The notes: generated from the sequence alone by a model not told the origin. 64,000 bases of DNA from Listeria swaminathanii (GCF_014229645.1 NZ_JAATOD010000001.1:124001-188000); one strand, 5' to 3'. Positions 1-9,899 are shown, counted from the stretch's first letter. A program made the numbers and translations.

Positions 1-429
1 ATAGATATAAATAAAAGTAAAGACTATTATAATTATTGGAGACTGACTAAAACAGTAGGAATACCGCCATTAGAAATTGGTATAGATGAAGATGGTAGTA
101 TTCAAACCATTGTATTTTATATTGATGAAACTCATTTTAGGGAAATCAAATATACGGAACCTAGAAATGAGTATGGATTATTGGAAGTAGACACAGCAAT
201 ATTTAAAAAGAAAAATGACTTTATTGATATTGATGAAGAATATTATATTTCTTTAAATGGCAAAGAATTAATATGTTTCTTTGAAAAGAAATTCATTCCA
301 GATGGTTGTTATGTAATCGATAGAATAAAAGTTTATATGAAAGCCGATGAATTGATAGGTTTTTCTATAAATGATTTAAGCGAGACTGATTTTGCTATGT
401 TGAGCTCTATTAGAAGTAAGTTGAGTTAA
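1..429 (+). CDS. Hypothetical acidic protein, 5' end outside window (immunity-like)
   Basis: The reading frame is open from the first base of the window to the TAA at 427-429, so this is the C-terminal 142 residues of a longer protein. No ribosome binding site precedes the in-frame TTG at 181, which argues against a start there. The protein is acidic and rich in Ile, Asp, Glu and Tyr, without signal peptide or membrane segment. I do not recognise the family. Its AT-rich composition, size and position in a run of short unrelated genes resemble immunity proteins of polymorphic toxin loci, but that is inference from context. The stop lies 15 bases before the next start, so it is probably cotranscribed with the following gene. 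Confidence 0.6.
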   Translation: MDINKSKDYYNYWRLTKTVGIPPLEIGIDEDGSIQTIVFYIDETHFREIKYTEPRNEYGLLEVDTAIFKKKNDFIDIDEEYYISLNGKELICFFEKKFIPDGCYVIDRIKVYMKADELIGFSINDLSETDFAMLSSIRSKLS

Positions 430-444
430 TCAGGAGGATATCAT

Positions 445-804
445 ATGACTTCAGAAGAATCGATTCGAAATTCTAAAATGAAAAAACGAAGCTTAAAAGT
501 AACTATAGATCGTCCAATAGGTTATACTGACAAATTCGGCAATGTGTATCCGCTAAATTATGGATTTGTGGAAGGTATTATTGGTGGTGACGGGGAAGAG
601 CAAGATGTTTATATTTTATCGAGAGAAATTTCTGGGCCTATTGAAACGTTCGAGGGCGATTTAATTGCGGTGATTACTCGGAATGATGATGTGGAAGATA
701 AATGGGTAGTCGCACCTGAAAATGAGAATTTTAGTATAGAGGAAATTAGAGAGAAAGTGCATTTCATCGAACAATATTTTGATTCGGAAATTAAATTAAT
801 TTAG
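445..804 (+). CDS. Inorganic-pyrophosphatase-like small protein
   Basis: This 119-residue cytoplasmic protein follows an AGGAGG site 8 bases upstream of the ATG. The middle part (YPLNYGFVEG, then GDGEEQDVYIL) resembles the core of type I soluble inorganic pyrophosphatases, where a tyrosine/asparagine strand is followed by a D-x-D-P-x-D metal site. Here the signature is altered to D-G-E-E-Q-D, so two acidic positions are kept and one Asp has become Glu. At 119 residues it is much shorter than the usual 170-180. It could be a diverged hydrolase or a domain with a non-catalytic role. It sits among immunity-like genes, so catalytic activity should not be assumed. Confidence 0.6.
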   Translation: MTSEESIRNSKMKKRSLKVTIDRPIGYTDKFGNVYPLNYGFVEGIIGGDGEEQDVYILSREISGPIETFEGDLIAVITRNDDVEDKWVVAPENENFSIEEIREKVHFIEQYFDSEIKLI

Positions 805-859
805 ATTGAAAAGAAATTCAGATAAAGCATTCAATCCTCAAAAAAAGGAGGCGAAAACA

Positions 860-1048
860 ATGGAAGAAAGATTTGAAAAAATATATACACAAGGAAAACT
901 CAACGTTATGGAAATTTGGGTTGATAAGGAAACCGGTGTACAATATGTCTACCATTTGGTCGGTTATGCTGGTGGGATGTCACCGCTTTTGGACAGAGAT
1001 GGGAAACCGTTAATTGCTGATTTATCTAAACTTAAAGATGCTGAATAA
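860..1048 (+). CDS. DUF6440 family small protein
   Basis: A 62-residue protein. I place the start at the ATG at 860 because AAAGGAGG ends 7 bases before it. A longer frame from 806 has no ribosome binding site. The pattern of an aromatic N-terminus, the stretch WVDKETGVQY and then YAGGMSPLLDRDGKP matches DUF6440 proteins as I remember them. The family has no known function and is frequent near small accessory genes of Firmicutes. No signal peptide or membrane segment is visible. It is the last gene of a three-gene run and is followed directly by a hairpin terminator. Confidence 0.7.
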   Translation: MEERFEKIYTQGKLNVMEIWVDKETGVQYVYHLVGYAGGMSPLLDRDGKPLIADLSKLKDAE

Positions 1049-1062
1049 CGCTGGAAAATATG

Positions 1063-1112
1063 AAAAAACAACTTTCTCCTTTAGAAAATGAGGGCGATAA
1101 GTTGTTTTTTTC
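1063..1112 (+). terminator. Rho-independent terminator
   Basis: The arms AAAAAACAACTT and AAGTTGTTTTTT flank an inner weaker pairing and end in a T run. It closes the three-gene run 1-1048 and separates it from inlI. Confidence 0.8.
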
Positions 1113-1273
1113 TATTATTTCCCCAAGGCTTTAAATGAGTGAAACCGAAAAATATACACATTTTCTGGTTGTTTTTGTACTTATTTAGACTAACTAACTA
1201 TTTCTAACATCATATAATTAATTGGAGTGATTTTTTATCCAAATAAATTAAAGACTAGAATAGAGGGGAAGAC

Positions 1274-4200
1274 TTGAAAAAGAAATTTAGTATAGTTATT
1301 ATCAGCGTATTGTTACTTGGCTATTTAGCGCCTTTTGATACTTTATTAGTGGGTGCAGATGAAACAACTGTTACCGAAGATACTGCAGTTAAAACGTCGG
1401 AAGCAGAGAGTGCTACTGAAAAAATAGAAAGCGAAACAGGTTCTGATGGGGAGACATCCGAAGAACCAAAAGAAACGGAAGCCAGCAAAGAAACGACGGA
1501 AAAAGCGAAAACGGAAGAACCGGCTTCTAATATTAAAACGGAAATTAATACAGATAAAAATCAATTAAAACAAGCTAATTTAAAGGCAACGGTACCAGTA
1601 GGAAGCACCTATAATTCCTTGTTTCCAGACGACAATCTTGCTAAAAAAATAGCTGTAATTATTACGGGAAATGTGGCTGCGACTGGTAATGAATCAGTTG
1701 ATAGTGCAGATCTTTTAGCAATAAGCCAGCTTGACTTGAGTGGGGAAACGGGCAATGACCCAACGGATATTTCCAATATTGAAGGATTACAATATTTGGA
1801 GAATTTAACGAGCTTGAATTTAAGTGAGAATAATTTAACTGACTTGGCGCCACTGAAAGATTTAGTGAACATGGTTTCTCTTAATCTTTCTTCTAATCCA
1901 ACATTAGTCAACATTTCTGGGGTGGAGGGTTTAGTAAATTTACAAGAACTCAATGTCTCTGCGAATAAAGCTTTAGAAGATATTTCACAAGTTGCATCTT
2001 TGCCAATGTTAAAAGAAATTAGCGCACAAGGCTGTAATATTCAAACATTGGAATTAGACAATCCGGCTGGTGATGTTTTGCCGGAACTAGAAACATTCTA
2101 CTTGCAAGAAAATGATTTGACTGACTTAACCGCATTAGCAAAACTTCCAAAACTAAAAAATCTCTATATTAAAGGAAATGCTTCTTTAAAAAGTTTAGAA
2201 ACATTGAACGGGGCGGCGCAGCTTCAATTAATCGATGCGAGTAACTGTACCGATTTAGAAACGATTGGAGATATTAGCGGGCTTTTGGAACTAGAAATGA
2301 TTCAATTAAGTGGTTGTAGTAAACTGAAAGAAATCACAAGCTTGAAAGACTTGCCTAATTTGGTGAATATTACGGCAGATGGCTGTGCAATTGAAGATTT
2401 AGGAACACTGGATCATTTACCAAAATTACAGACATTAGTTCTCTCTGACAATAAAAATTTAACCAATATTAATGCAGTTACCGATTTGCCACAATTAAAA
2501 ACAGTGGCTTTGGATGGCTGTGGAATTACGTCTATTGGAACGCTGGATAATCTTCCTAAATTAGAAAAATTAGATCTTAAGGAAAATCAGCTAACTAGCA
2601 TAAGTGAAATAACCGACTTACCTCGATTAAGCTATTTAGATGTTAGTATAAATAACCTTACAACAATAGGGGAATTAAAAAAATTACCACTATTAGAATG
2701 GTTAAATGTTAGTTCGAATAGGTTATCAGATGTGAGCGCACTAACAAATTTCCCAAGTCTAAATTATATTAATGTGTCAAATAATGTAATTACGACAATC
2801 GGGAAAATGACGGAATTACCTTCGCTTAAGGAATTTTACGCTCAAAATAACAATATATCAGATCTTTCGATGATTCACGATATGGCGAATTTAAGAAAAG
2901 TGGATGCGAGTAGCAACTTAATTACAAATTTAGGTACTTTTGATAATTTACCTAAATTGCAAAGCTTAGATGTACATTCAAATAGAATTACAACTACAGC
3001 AGTTATACATGATTTACCAAGTTTGGAGACGTTTAATGCAAAAACTAATCTGATTACCAATATTGGTACGATGGATAATTTACCAGAATTAACGTATGTA
3101 GATTTATCTTTCAACAGAATACCGTCACTTGCTCCGATTGGAGATCTACCTGAGTTACAAACACTAAACGTATCTGACAATAATTCTTATTTAAGAAGCA
3201 TGGGGACGCTGGACGGGCTACCTAAGCTGAGAGTTTTAGATTTACACAACAATTACCTTAATTACACTGGAACAGAAGGAAACTTAAGTGCATTAAGTGA
3301 TTTAACAAATCTAACGGAATTAAACTTGCGAAATAATGTTTATATTGATGATATAAGTGGACTTTCCACGTTATCAAAACTATTCTACTTGAATTTAGAT
3401 TCCAATAAAATTGAAGATATATCTGCATTGACTAACTTGACGAATCTTCAAGAGTTAACGCTTGAAAGCAACAAGATTGAAGATATTTCACCCCTTAGCG
3501 ATTTGAAAAATTTAAACAAGCTAGTTGTATCAAAAAATAAAATTATTGATATTAGTCCTGTTGCTGATATTGTTAATCAAGGGGCAACTGTTACTGCGAG
3601 TAGTCAAGCATTGACATTGCCAACTGTATTAACATATCAAGGATCCTTTACCATTGATAATCCAGTTATTTGGTATGACGGCACAATACTAGCGCCATCA
3701 TCCATAGGAAACTCTGGTAATTACAAGGACGGGAAAATAACTTGGACTAAAATGACCGCTGCGTCTAGTTCTACTTTATTTAACTTTAATAGGCTAAAAG
3801 ATGGTTTAACTTTCTCAGGAACAATCACCCAACCTTATAAATCAGCAGCCAAAGTAACAGCAGATGCAGAGCAAACTTATACGATTGGTGATACTATTTC
3901 AGAAGAGCAATTTTTAAAAGATGTTGACGCAAAATCAGCGGACGGAGCACCTGTTACAAGTGACTTTGCTACAGTGGTGGATTTAAACACTTTTGGCGAA
4001 TATGAAGTTACTTTAACGTCTGAAAAAGATGGGGTCCAAGGGGATAGCTGCAAAGTGATTGTCAAAGTTCTTCACGGAGCACCAGTCATTTCAGCTGATC
4101 CAACAATTAGTTATGATAAACATGCTACTATTTCAGAGAAGCAATTTTTAGAAGATATTCATGCGAGTACTGATTTGGATACAGCAATTACAACTAATTT

Positions 4201-6604
4201 TAGTACAGCTGTTAATTTGAATAAAGGCGGAGATTATACAGTCGCGCTAAACTCTGAAAATGAAGACGGCGTGAAAGCTGATACGGTCTATGTCACTGTT
4301 ACTGTAAACAAAGATCCAGCGCCGATTATAAGTGCTAAGACAGAAATCACGTATGATAAATTCTCGAAAAAAACTGAAGCGGCGTTCTTAGATGATATAG
4401 ACGCAGCGACAAATGATGGCTCAGTAGTGACATCTAACTTTGCCACAGCTGTTAATTTAGACAAAGCGGGCGATTATACTGTTACACTGAATTCTATTAA
4501 TAGTGATAGTGTAGCGGGGACACCAACAGCTATTACCGTGCACGTAGACAAAGAAGAAACAGCAACGATTAGTACGAATACAACGCAACAATATGAAAAA
4601 TATGCGGCTATTGACGAAGAGCAATTTTTAGAAGATGTCCATGCAAATATCAATGCCAGCCCAACCACTGCAGTTTTGAACAGTGATTTTGAAACGGTAG
4701 TGAAGCTAGATGTTCCGGGTACGTACACAGTAACAATTACTGCTACAAATGAGGATGGCGGAGTATCAGCACCGAAAGAAGTTTCTGTTACAGTAAGAAA
4801 ACTTCCAGCACCAGAGATTACTGCAGATGCGGAAATAACGTATCCAAAATTTGATGAAGTAAGTGAAGCAGAATTTTTAAGTGATATTCATGCAGCCATT
4901 AGTGAAAAAGATGTAGCGATCACAAGTAATTTCAGCACAGTTGTAAAGTTAAATAAAGCTGGCGATTACACGGTTATGTTAAATGCTACGAATGAAGACG
5001 GGGTAAAAGCTACGCCAGTTGAAGTAATTGTGCATGTTCAACAAGGGGAACGTCCTGTTATAACAGCTGATGCAACTATTTCCTATGACAAATTCGCTAA
5101 TATAACAGAAGCGAAATTCTTAGAAGATATCCATGCAACAAGTAGCGATGGCCAAAGTTCCACGGTAATTACATCTAATTTTGAGACTGCGACAAACTTC
5201 AAAACGGCCATGACCTATACAGTTTCGCTTAATGCAGTAAACGAAGATGGCATTAGTGCAGAACCAGTAGCAGTGACCGTTACAATAAATAAAGAACCTG
5301 CAGCGGCATTAAAAGCTGACGCAGAAGTAAGCTATGCGAAAAACGAAGCTGTAACAGAGTCCGACTTTTTCAAAGATATTCATTTAGAAGGAACGGAAGC
5401 GCCAAGCACGGCAAAAGCAACAAGTAATTTTGATTCCGCAGTAGATAGAAGTAAAACGGGGGATTATACAGTTACGATAAATGCTACAAATGAAGACGCG
5501 GCTGTATCTACTCCGATTGAAGTTATTGTTCACATTGGAGCAGAAAACGCACCAGTAATTACAGCGAAGTCCGAAGTGAAATATAACAAACATGAACAAG
5601 CAGACGAAAGAAGATTTTTATATGATAGTGAAGCAAAAATCGATGAAGCTAACGTGGAAATTAAAACCGATTTTGCTGAAAAAGTAGATGTCGATACAGT
5701 TGGAACGTATACTGTCACACTGACTGCTACGAATGAAGATGGCCAATCCGCCAATCCAGTAGAAGTAAGCGTCATTGTTAGTGATGCCGCTGCTGAAAAA
5801 GTAAATGTGAAATATGTAGATGAAAATGGGTTAGAAATTAGTGCAGCTGAGACCTTAACTGGTAATCTAGATGAAGCATTTTCGATTGATGCAAAATCAA
5901 TTGCTGGATACAAATGTGATGCCACTTTAAGCGGCGTATTTTCAACAGTTGAGCAGACGGTTGTGTTCCATTATAAAGCAATCGAGCCAGGTGTTGTAAC
6001 GATTAAATACAAAGATGCAAATGGAAAAGCAGTTGCCGAAGATAAACAAATAACTGGCGACATAGGTGATGATTTCGAAGCTGAGGCGCAAACTGTAAGC
6101 GGCTATTCATGCCAAGCAATTGCAAGTGGTAAGATAACCGAAGAACCTCAAACCATCACTTTCACATACAGCACTGCAACGCCTTCAAAAAAAACAGGCG
6201 AAATAACAGTTCAGTATGTAGATGAATCAGGTAAGAAATTAGCAGATTCTAAAAAAGTTACAGGGAATATGGATGATAGCTATAGCGTAGAAGCAAAAGC
6301 AATTGATGGCTATAGCGTTGTTGGCAATGATTCTGCTAAAGGTGTTTTTACAGAAAAATCGCAAACAGTTACTTTTAAATACAAAAAAAATACAACAGCA
6401 AGCACAGATAGCACTAAAAATAATAAGACTAACCTAGCTAATAGCGACATAAAGCAACCAACAAATACCGAAGCGAAAACAAGCGATGGAACGTTACCAG
6501 AAACCGGAGATACAGATAATGTGATATGGATAGTTTTAGTTGGCATTAGCATGTTAATCATTTCGATTATATTATTATTTAGAAAACCAAAAACTAATCA
6601 GTAA
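1274..6604 (+). CDS. inlI: Internalin I, LRR surface protein with LPXTG anchor
   Basis: The 1776-residue protein starts at TTG (1274), with GAGGGG 7 bases upstream. An N-terminal signal peptide (about residues 1-29) is followed by a Thr/Glu/Lys-rich stretch to about 105. A long leucine-rich-repeat solenoid of roughly 30 repeats spans about 130-830, with an LRR-adjacent beta domain. Eight modules of about 80 residues follow (860-1505), each with Y-x-K...F-L-x-D-I-H and a GDYTV strand. Three MucBP-type modules (YVDENG, YKDANG, YVDESG; about 1510-1700), a Ser/Thr/Lys linker, LPETGD near 1741, a hydrophobic segment and a short basic tail complete it. Sortase A should anchor it to the cell wall. 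Length and repeat order match InlI (lmo0333) of EGD-e. Its function in infection is not established from sequence. Confidence 0.95.
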   Translation: MKKKFSIVIISVLLLGYLAPFDTLLVGADETTVTEDTAVKTSEAESATEKIESETGSDGETSEEPKETEASKETTEKAKTEEPASNIKTEINTDKNQLKQANLKATVPVGSTYNSLFPDDNLAKKIAVIITGNVAATGNESVDSADLLAISQLDLSGETGNDPTDISNIEGLQYLENLTSLNLSENNLTDLAPLKDLVNMVSLNLSSNPTLVNISGVEGLVNLQELNVSANKALEDISQVASLPMLKEISAQGCNIQTLELDNPAGDVLPELETFYLQENDLTDLTALAKLPKLKNLYIKGNASLKSLETLNGAAQLQLIDASNCTDLETIGDISGLLELEMIQLSGCSKLKEITSLKDLPNLVNITADGCAIEDLGTLDHLPKLQTLVLSDNKNLTNINAVTDLPQLKTVALDGCGITSIGTLDNLPKLEKLDLKENQLTSISEITDLPRLSYLDVSINNLTTIGELKKLPLLEWLNVSSNRLSDVSALTNFPSLNYINVSNNVITTIGKMTELPSLKEFYAQNNNISDLSMIHDMANLRKVDASSNLITNLGTFDNLPKLQSLDVHSNRITTTAVIHDLPSLETFNAKTNLITNIGTMDNLPELTYVDLSFNRIPSLAPIGDLPELQTLNVSDNNSYLRSMGTLDGLPKLRVLDLHNNYLNYTGTEGNLSALSDLTNLTELNLRNNVYIDDISGLSTLSKLFYLNLDSNKIEDISALTNLTNLQELTLESNKIEDISPLSDLKNLNKLVVSKNKIIDISPVADIVNQGATVTASSQALTLPTVLTYQGSFTIDNPVIWYDGTILAPSSIGNSGNYKDGKITWTKMTAASSSTLFNFNRLKDGLTFSGTITQPYKSAAKVTADAEQTYTIGDTISEEQFLKDVDAKSADGAPVTSDFATVVDLNTFGEYEVTLTSEKDGVQGDSCKVIVKVLHGAPVISADPTISYDKHATISEKQFLEDIHASTDLDTAITTNFSTAVNLNKGGDYTVALNSENEDGVKADTVYVTVTVNKDPAPIISAKTEITYDKFSKKTEAAFLDDIDAATNDGSVVTSNFATAVNLDKAGDYTVTLNSINSDSVAGTPTAITVHVDKEETATISTNTTQQYEKYAAIDEEQFLEDVHANINASPTTAVLNSDFETVVKLDVPGTYTVTITATNEDGGVSAPKEVSVTVRKLPAPEITADAEITYPKFDEVSEAEFLSDIHAAISEKDVAITSNFSTVVKLNKAGDYTVMLNATNEDGVKATPVEVIVHVQQGERPVITADATISYDKFANITEAKFLEDIHATSSDGQSSTVITSNFETATNFKTAMTYTVSLNAVNEDGISAEPVAVTVTINKEPAAALKADAEVSYAKNEAVTESDFFKDIHLEGTEAPSTAKATSNFDSAVDRSKTGDYTVTINATNEDAAVSTPIEVIVHIGAENAPVITAKSEVKYNKHEQADERRFLYDSEAKIDEANVEIKTDFAEKVDVDTVGTYTVTLTATNEDGQSANPVEVSVIVSDAAAEKVNVKYVDENGLEISAAETLTGNLDEAFSIDAKSIAGYKCDATLSGVFSTVEQTVVFHYKAIEPGVVTIKYKDANGKAVAEDKQITGDIGDDFEAEAQTVSGYSCQAIASGKITEEPQTITFTYSTATPSKKTGEITVQYVDESGKKLADSKKVTGNMDDSYSVEAKAIDGYSVVGNDSAKGVFTEKSQTVTFKYKKNTTASTDSTKNNKTNLANSDIKQPTNTEAKTSDGTLPETGDTDNVIWIVLVGISMLIISIILLFRKPKTNQ
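3844..5790 (+). repeat. Eight tandem ~80-residue surface modules within inlI
   Basis: Eight consecutive modules share A-D/K...Y-x-K...F-L-x-D-I-H-A, a T-S-N-F strand and a closing Y-T-V-x-L-x-x-x-N-E-D-G strand. They have diverged at the DNA level, so this is an old array of Ig-like or beta-grasp stalk domains and not a recent duplication. Confidence 0.8.
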
Positions 6605-6614
6605 TAATAATGGA

Positions 6615-6648
6615 AGCCTTATAAAATATTATTTTATAAGGCTTTTTA
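6615..6648 (+). terminator. Rho-independent terminator after inlI
   Basis: The perfect inverted repeat AAGCCTTATAAAATA / TATTTTATAAGGCTT runs into a T-rich tail. It ends the inlI transcript. Confidence 0.9.
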
Positions 6649-6733
6649 TTATTGTGTTAAAGCAGTCTATCGTGTTTTTACTGACAAAAAAAGGGAATTA
6701 AGTACTAATACATTTTTTGTCAGGGGGAGCAAG

Positions 6734-8155
6734 ATGAAATACAAGGGAAAGCTGTTTTTGTATGTCATTTTATCACTGTTAATTGTTGGAGCGAGCGGAT
6801 TTTTTAAAATAGATGCCCAGGCGGCCGTTACACCACCTGCTGCTATTGATCAGATTTTTCCAGATGAAGCTTTAGCAAAAGGAATTCAAACGACGCTAGG
6901 GAAATCTAGCACGGCGGATACGGTTACGCAAGCGGAATTAGATACGATAACGAGCTTAGACATTACGGCAAAAGGGGTTCACTCATTAGTTGGGATGAAT
7001 TATGTAACGAATCTAAGTTCTGTTTCTGTGGCGAATAATCAAGTGAGTGATCTAGGTCCGCTGGCGAATTTGAATACATTAGCATGGCTCGAGGTGACGG
7101 GAAATCAAATTGAAAATCTTGCACCACTTTCTAATTTGACGAGTCTCGCAAGCCTTTTTTTGGCGGGGAATCAAATCACGGATGTCAGTGCGCTCGCGGG
7201 TTTAGGGAATTTAGTGTTTCTAGATATTAGTCAAAATAAAATTAGTGATATTCAGCCCCTAAACAGTTTGACAAAATTGTCTGCTATTCAAATGGAAAAT
7301 CAGCAAATTGTGAATGAAGCGCTGGATTTTGAGACACCATTAACGGTGCCTATTACGGTTAAAAACATTGCGGGTCAAGCGATTGATCCAAAGAATATTA
7401 GCGATAATGGGGTGACGGATTATCCGAATATCACTTGGACGTTGCCGAGTTTTATTGATAAGGTGAGTTATACTTTTAATGAGTTGGATACGGTTGGGAA
7501 TGCGACGAATACTTTTAGTGGAACAGTCGAACAGCCACTGACGCAGCATTTTATGGCAATTTTTGATATTGATGGGGCGGAAACGAGTATGCGTGTGGAA
7601 GCGGGGACGCTATTAGTAGAGCCGGAGACGCCAACGAAAGAAGGATACACATTTGTAGGATGGTATGACGCGGAAACTGGGGGCAATCAATGGGACTTTG
7701 CGACAGATAAAATGCCGGCGAATAATCTAACTTTATATGCGCAATTCAAGATTAATAGCTACAAAGTAACATTGAAAACGGATAGTGCGGTATCTACGCA
7801 AATGGTCGAGTATCAAGGTCTAATACAAGAGCCTGCAATGCCGATTAAAGCTGGTTACACGTTTACAGGTTGGTATGATGCTCAAACTGGAGGCAATCAA
7901 TGGAATTTTGCATCGAATAAAATGCCAGCGCATGATGTTACTTTATATGCGCAGTTTAGTAAGGATGCTAGTCAAGGCGGGGCTAGCTCGGGAACGGGCG
8001 GAAATGGGAAAGCGAGTAATGATGAAGAGGATACTGGAAATCAGCAGTTGGTCAACGAAAAACTTCCTGGAACTGGTGATAGCGGATGGCTACCAACATC
8101 ATTGATTGGCGCAATTATTGCAGCAATCTCATTACTCACACTACGGAAAAAATAA
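6734..8155 (+). CDS. LRR surface protein with two Listeria-Bacteroides repeats and LPXTG anchor
   Basis: A 473-residue internalin-like protein whose ATG follows CAGGGGGAG. It has a signal peptide of about 31 residues ending AQAA and an internalin cap with IFPDEALA. About five 22-residue LRRs (L-x-x-N-Q-I-x-D pattern) and an LRR-adjacent Ig-like domain (about 200-275) follow. Two Listeria-Bacteroides repeats of about 70 residues (Flg_new type, core F-x-GWYDAxTGGNQW) lead to a Gly/Ser linker and LPGTGD near residue 444, then a hydrophobic segment and RKK tail. Architecture is that of InlF with fewer repeats. It lies where EGD-e, as I recall, has the much longer lmo0334-lmo0353 block, so it marks a variable locus. 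Sortase A anchoring is expected; the ligand is unknown. Confidence 0.9.
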   Translation: MKYKGKLFLYVILSLLIVGASGFFKIDAQAAVTPPAAIDQIFPDEALAKGIQTTLGKSSTADTVTQAELDTITSLDITAKGVHSLVGMNYVTNLSSVSVANNQVSDLGPLANLNTLAWLEVTGNQIENLAPLSNLTSLASLFLAGNQITDVSALAGLGNLVFLDISQNKISDIQPLNSLTKLSAIQMENQQIVNEALDFETPLTVPITVKNIAGQAIDPKNISDNGVTDYPNITWTLPSFIDKVSYTFNELDTVGNATNTFSGTVEQPLTQHFMAIFDIDGAETSMRVEAGTLLVEPETPTKEGYTFVGWYDAETGGNQWDFATDKMPANNLTLYAQFKINSYKVTLKTDSAVSTQMVEYQGLIQEPAMPIKAGYTFTGWYDAQTGGNQWNFASNKMPAHDVTLYAQFSKDASQGGASSGTGGNGKASNDEEDTGNQQLVNEKLPGTGDSGWLPTSLIGAIIAAISLLTLRKK

Positions 8156-8158
8156 AGC

Positions 8159-8193
8159 AAAAAGGCAACTGCATAACAAGCAGTTGCCTTTTT
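8159..8193. terminator. Bidirectional terminator between convergent genes
   Basis: The arms AAAAGGCAACTGC and GCAGTTGCCTTTTT are flanked by A and T runs on either side. The hairpin can therefore serve both the LRR gene (plus) and the convergent ligase gene (minus). Confidence 0.9.
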
Positions 8194-8199
8194 CAAAAG

Positions 8200-9726
8200 T
8201 TATTTCTTCAATTCCCGTTCCATCTGCAAACGTTGTACTTTCATTGTCGCAGTACGAGGGATTTCTTCATATTTCATTACCATTGGTTCGTTCATATGCG
8301 GTAAGTCAGAAACGGCTTTCCACCATGCGTCCCAGTTCATTTCGCCGTCATTATGAACAGCGATAATTGGTTGTGGGCTGCCATTTTCGCCACGGATAAT
8401 GACAACTTCATCTAGGAAAGTAAGTGTATCAAGCAATTTATCTTCAATCGCAAGTGTGCTATCAATTGTTTCCACTAAATCCACTTGGCGATCTTGCAAG
8501 AACAAGCGACCTTGCTCATCTTTCATGCCGTAGTCGCCGCTGTCCCACCAAGGTCCGTATACATTTTCTTCAAAACGAGCTTCTTCTTTGTAATAAGTAA
8601 GTGCGCGTCCTTTAGAAAGCATTTGGATATTGCCACTAACGCCAGCTGGGACAGGGTTGCCGTCTTGGTCGACGATACGAACTTCTGTTAAGCCAGGTAC
8701 GCCAATTCCCATATCGCGAGCATTTAACGTTTCGATGGATTGCAATGTATGACCGCGTAAAATCATTGGGCCACATTCACTTTGACCATAAATTTGTAAG
8801 AAAATTGGTTTTTTATATTCAGACGTACGAAGGAAAACCGCCATTGTTTCTTTATTGATCGCATCAAAAGTTGAATGATAAAATTTGATGCTTTGGAATA
8901 CGTCCGGTTTTTCGCGAGCAAGGGATGCCCATTGAACAAAATGGTTTGGATGCGTTTCAAGGACGTATGGTTTATATTCGCGTAGTACTTTTTCGACATT
9001 CGCTTTGGATGGGTTCGCAATTGGTAGTAGCGGGAAACCAAGTGACATCAAGGAAGATACGCCGATGTTAAAGCGAGAATGTACTGGTGAAATATGGAAA
9101 GCCACGAGGCCTCTTGGTTTAATGAAATTAAGAATGCGTCGTTGGTATTTCGTTCTCCAGCCCATCGAATTCGCGGAGTGGGCAATTAATTTTGGTACGC
9201 CCGTTGTTCCGGAAGTATGTGTCATATAGGCAATCATATCTTTTGGTAATTCTTCTTGTTCGCAAGTGTAGCCATCAAGTGGTGCTTTAAACAATTGTTC
9301 AGCATTGATCAATCGAGCGTCTGGCAAATTGTTTAATTGGTGACTTTTCTCGGAAGTTTCGGAATCAAAAAGTAACCAAGGTTGGTCTAATCGGTTAACG
9401 AAAATATCGATAGTGGACGCTGGAAGGTGCGGCGAAACCATGATTGGCACAGCTCCAAGATAAGAAATCGCAACTGCTAAAACATAAGAATCGAATTTGG
9501 CAGATTTATAAACAATTACTTTTTCTTCTTTGCGAACACCAAATCTATGTAGGTGAGCAGCTTTTTGAATAATAGCTTCTTCGCATTTTTTGTAAGTTGT
9601 GTGTAGGCCTAATTCTGGGAAAGTTACAAGCTCTTCATCAAAATGGATGGGCATTTCTGGATAGCGTTCAGCTGCATTTTTGAAATTGGTATAGAGATTA
9701 AGCGGTTCGTACTTTTTTATCATCAT
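8200..9726 (-). CDS. AMP-forming acyl-CoA synthetase/ligase family enzyme
   Basis: A 508-residue member of the ANL adenylating superfamily (EGD-e lmo0354, annotated as a fatty-acid--CoA ligase). The A3 phosphate-binding loop reads HTSGTTGVPK. Further on come the A5-like YGQSECGP and the A7-like DSGDYG. The terminal Lys-containing lobe is short and ends ATMKVQR, where the family usually has a catalytic Lys. Such enzymes activate a carboxylate with ATP to an acyl-adenylate and transfer it to CoA. The substrate cannot be read from sequence; fatty acid or an aryl/amino-acid substrate are possible. Two consecutive ATGs follow AAAGGAG, and I use the first. It is transcribed alone, divergently from frdA. 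Confidence 0.85.
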   Translation of the reverse strand: MMIKKYEPLNLYTNFKNAAERYPEMPIHFDEELVTFPELGLHTTYKKCEEAIIQKAAHLHRFGVRKEEKVIVYKSAKFDSYVLAVAISYLGAVPIMVSPHLPASTIDIFVNRLDQPWLLFDSETSEKSHQLNNLPDARLINAEQLFKAPLDGYTCEQEELPKDMIAYMTHTSGTTGVPKLIAHSANSMGWRTKYQRRILNFIKPRGLVAFHISPVHSRFNIGVSSLMSLGFPLLPIANPSKANVEKVLREYKPYVLETHPNHFVQWASLAREKPDVFQSIKFYHSTFDAINKETMAVFLRTSEYKKPIFLQIYGQSECGPMILRGHTLQSIETLNARDMGIGVPGLTEVRIVDQDGNPVPAGVSGNIQMLSKGRALTYYKEEARFEENVYGPWWDSGDYGMKDEQGRLFLQDRQVDLVETIDSTLAIEDKLLDTLTFLDEVVIIRGENGSPQPIIAVHNDGEMNWDAWWKAVSDLPHMNEPMVMKYEEIPRTATMKVQRLQMERELKK

Positions 9727-9870
9727 ATGGCGTGGCTCCTTTAATATTTGATGTTGCTATTATATCACTTTGTCGAAATAATGAGGAGTAGTTATAGTAA
9801 ACATTTACATCATTGTAAAAAAGTCTGTAAATTGCTTTTTTTCTTAATTTGAAAAATCTTGGAGATGACC

Positions 9871-9899
9871 TGTAAAGATATCTCAATTAGTGCTATAAT
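9871..9899 (+). promoter_or_regulatory. Probable sigma-A promoter of frdA (extended -10)
   Basis: A TGCTATAAT extended -10 lies 17 bases after a weak TGTAAA -35. It is about 60 bases upstream of the frdA start, in the divergent intergenic region. Confidence 0.55.

Noticed and set aside
181..429. Start at TTG 181 for the first gene
   Set aside because: The frame is open to the left edge and no ribosome binding site precedes 181, so the gene is truncated by the window.
1346..6561. Several open frames opposite inlI
   Set aside because: They are shadows of the repetitive, stop-poor inlI coding sequence, with no ribosome binding sites and unnatural composition.
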